A DNA stretch of 64,000 bases from positions 1-64,000 of the forward strand of contig MKUE01000095.1 of NCBI GenBank assembly GCA_001897675.1, given 5' to 3'. Each line of letters opens with the position of its first letter. The first letter of the stretch is position 1. The notes beneath the pieces are model-generated. The model did not search any database, was not told the origin of the DNA, and saw only the letters and a list, made by a program, of their open reading frames with translations. The stretch is from Thiobacillus sp. 65-1059 (lineage in GTDB: Bacteria; Pseudomonadota; Gammaproteobacteria; Burkholderiales; Thiobacillaceae). The translations under genes were made by a program, and so were the position numbers. Below are positions 62,246-64,000 of this stretch, one piece after another.

Positions 62246-63091
62246 ATGGACAATCACCAGTACTGCCAGGAACGCGCTGCCGCCAGCGGCTCCAGCTTCT
62301 ATTACAGCTTCGTTTTCCTGCCGCAGGACACGCGGCGTGCGATCACCGCGTTTTACGCCTTGTGCCGCGAACTCGACGACGTGGTGGACGAATGCCATGA
62401 AAGCCGGCTCGCCCTGGCCAAGCTCGACTGGTGGCGCGAGGAAATCATGCGCTTTGCGGCAGGTGTGCCGGAACATCCGGCCACCCGCGCCCTCATCGAT
62501 ACCGCGCAAGGCCGCAACGCTCCCTCCGCCCTGCTGCTGGAAATCGTCGACGGCATGGCGATGGACCTGGAGCACTTGCGCTACCCCGACTTCAAGTCCC
62601 TCAATCTGTACTGCTATCGCGTGGCAGGCGTGGTGGGCGAAGTCGCGGCAGCGATTTTCGGCGGGCCGCGCAGCGCGGACGATCGCGCGGTTCGCCGTTA
62701 TGCGCACGAACTGGGGCTCGCGTTCCAGCTCACCAACATCATTCGCGACGTCGGCGAGGACGCGCGACGCGGACGGATCTATCTGCCGCAGGATGAACTC
62801 GCACGTTTCGGCGCGCGCGAAGCCGACATCCTGCGTGGCGTGGCCACCCCCGCATTCCAGGCGCTGATGCAGTTCCAGTTCGAACGCGCCGCAGCCTGTT
62901 ACGAGCGCGCGTTCGCCGCGCTCCCCGCCAGCGCGCGCCACGCGCAGCGCCCGGGGCTGGTGATGGCGGCGATTTATCGCACCTTACTGAATGAAATCCG
63001 GCGCGCCGAATTCCCCGTATTGCGCGCGCGCGTCTCGCTCACGCCAGTGCGCAAGCTGTGGCTGGCCAGCAAGACCTGGCTGTTTCCATGA
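62246..63091 (+). CDS. hpnD: presqualene diphosphate synthase HpnD
   Basis: Condenses two farnesyl diphosphates to presqualene diphosphate (281 aa). The Asp-rich motifs are CRELDDVVDECHE and NIIRDVGEDARRGRIYLP, and the SSFYYSFVFLPQDTRRAITAFYA start is typical of HpnD. It follows hpnC after one base and overlaps hpnE by four bases (ATGA), so the three genes form an operon making squalene for hopanoids. Confidence 0.93.
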   Translation: MDNHQYCQERAAASGSSFYYSFVFLPQDTRRAITAFYALCRELDDVVDECHESRLALAKLDWWREEIMRFAAGVPEHPATRALIDTAQGRNAPSALLLEIVDGMAMDLEHLRYPDFKSLNLYCYRVAGVVGEVAAAIFGGPRSADDRAVRRYAHELGLAFQLTNIIRDVGEDARRGRIYLPQDELARFGAREADILRGVATPAFQALMQFQFERAAACYERAFAALPASARHAQRPGLVMAAIYRTLLNEIRRAEFPVLRARVSLTPVRKLWLASKTWLFP

Positions 63092-64000
63092 CCGCCCGTG
63101 TCGCGGTGATCGGCGGCGGCTGGGCGGGCTGCGCCGCCGCGCTGACGCTGGCCGAGGCGGGGGTCGACGTCACCCTGTTCGAAGCCAGCCGCACTCTGGG
63201 CGGCCGCGCGCGCGCGGTCGAGCTCGCCGGCCGGCCGCTCGACAATGGCCAGCACATCCTGCTCGGCGCATATGCTCAGACGCTTCGGCTGATCGAGCGC
63301 CTGCGCCCCGCCGCCGCCCGCGACGGCTTGTGGCGCCTGCCGCTGACCCTTAGCCAGCCGCCGGACTTCAGCCTCGCCTGCCCGCGCCTGCCGGCGCCGC
63401 TGCATTTGCTGGCGGGGCTGCTCGGTGCACGGGGACTGGGCTGGCGCGACAAGCTCGCCGCCGCACGCTGGGCCTATGCGCTGCTGCACGAAACGGCCGC
63501 GCCGGATCAGCTAAGCGTCAGCCAGCTCACCCGCTCCCAGCCCGAGACACTGCGCCGCCTGCTATGGCATCCGCTGTGCATATCGGCCCTCAACACGCCG
63601 CCGGAAACGGCCAGCGCCAAGGTTTTCCGCGACGTCATCCGCGCCGCTTTCGGCGGGCGCAATCATGATAGCGACCTGCTGTTGCCGCGCTGCGACCTGA
63701 CTGCCCTGTTCCCTGCACCCGCTGCCGCGCGCCTGATCGAACGCGGCGGCCAAGTGCGCCTGGCTTGCCGGGTAACCGCGCTCGATGCCACCGCGGATGC
63801 CGTCACCTTGAGCACGCGCGACGGGTCGACCGCCTACAGCCACGTCATCCTCGCCGTCGCGCCGCAACATCTGGCGGGCTTGGCTGCCCCGATCCCCGCG
63901 CTCGAACCGGTGGCGCGCGAAGTGTCGGCCTACGGCTATCAACCGATTGCCACCGGCTACGTTCAGTACGACCCGGCTTTCCGGCTGGCCAAACCACTGT
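63088..64000 (+). CDS. hpnE: hydroxysqualene dehydroxylase HpnE, 3' end cut by window edge
   Basis: FAD-dependent amine-oxidase-family enzyme that reduces hydroxysqualene to squalene; the first 304 residues are in the window. The N-terminal dinucleotide motif is AVIGGGWAGCAAALTLAEAG, followed by FEASRTLGGRARAV and the conserved DNGQHILLGAY. The ATG overlaps the hpnD stop. The C-terminal part lies beyond the window. Confidence 0.92.
   Translation, partial: MTARVAVIGGGWAGCAAALTLAEAGVDVTLFEASRTLGGRARAVELAGRPLDNGQHILLGAYAQTLRLIERLRPAAARDGLWRLPLTLSQPPDFSLACPRLPAPLHLLAGLLGARGLGWRDKLAAARWAYALLHETAAPDQLSVSQLTRSQPETLRRLLWHPLCISALNTPPETASAKVFRDVIRAAFGGRNHDSDLLLPRCDLTALFPAPAAARLIERGGQVRLACRVTALDATADAVTLSTRDGSTAYSHVILAVAPQHLAGLAAPIPALEPVAREVSAYGYQPIATGYVQYDPAFRLAKPL

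Overview
The window is GC-rich chromosomal DNA of a betaproteobacterium, most likely a Thiobacillus-type sulfur oxidiser. The strongest pointer is a qmoA-qmoB-hdrC-hdrB cluster in which soluble HdrCB-type subunits stand in place of the membrane subunit QmoC, an arrangement known from Thiobacillus denitrificans. The housekeeping order (tig-clpP-clpX-lon-hupB; dnaQ-rnhA-methyltransferase beside gloB) also fits this class. No rRNA, CRISPR array, insertion sequence or phage gene is visible. The naming of the genus is inference.

Layout. 1-16430: a minus-strand flagellar and chemotaxis block reading flgB-C-D-E-F-G-H-I-J-K-L, then a CheZ-like phosphatase, cheY, cheA, cheW and a methyl-accepting chemotaxis protein cut by the window edge; flgA-flgM-flgN diverge on the plus strand. 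16431-24547: mnmC, a MacAB-like efflux operon (adaptor, ATPase, two FtsX-type permeases), a small conserved protein, an O6-alkylguanine repair enzyme and a TRIC-family membrane protein. 24614-31277: the Qmo/Hdr cluster on the minus strand, a 541-base intergenic region, and a divergent pair of secreted proteins (a 72-residue peptide and a rhodanese) behind a convincing sigma-54 promoter. 31342-37527: a phosphoesterase, ppa, mfd, serB, a second flgM behind its own sigma-28 promoter, and a heavy-metal-binding domain protein.

37550-45157: a GGDEF-EAL protein coupled to a substrate-binding protein and dnaQ, then rnhA, a methyltransferase-like protein, gloB, mltD and a tiny membrane protein. 45142-51735: a YejABEF-like peptide ABC transporter. 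51811-61321: fabI, ppiD, tRNA-Asp, tRNA-Val, hupB, lon, clpX, clpP, tig and tRNA-Leu. 61429-64000: hpnC-hpnD-hpnE, the squalene-forming genes of hopanoid synthesis, the last one cut by the window edge.

How the genes work together. Flagellar rod/hook proteins, P/L-ring proteins, secretion chaperone, anti-sigma factor and chemotaxis relay are consecutive and probably co-expressed. QmoAB with HdrCB should exchange electrons with APS reductase during sulfite oxidation; apr genes are not in the window. The secreted rhodanese next door may handle periplasmic sulfur. ClpXP, Lon, trigger factor, PpiD and HU form a protein-quality-control neighbourhood, with a sigma-32-like heat-shock promoter before lon. 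Items most worth following up are the sigma-54 secreted pair beside Qmo, the sigma-28-driven second FlgM, the substrate-binding/GGDEF-EAL pair, and a 64-bp inverted repeat made of exactly phased heptads at 31914-31977.
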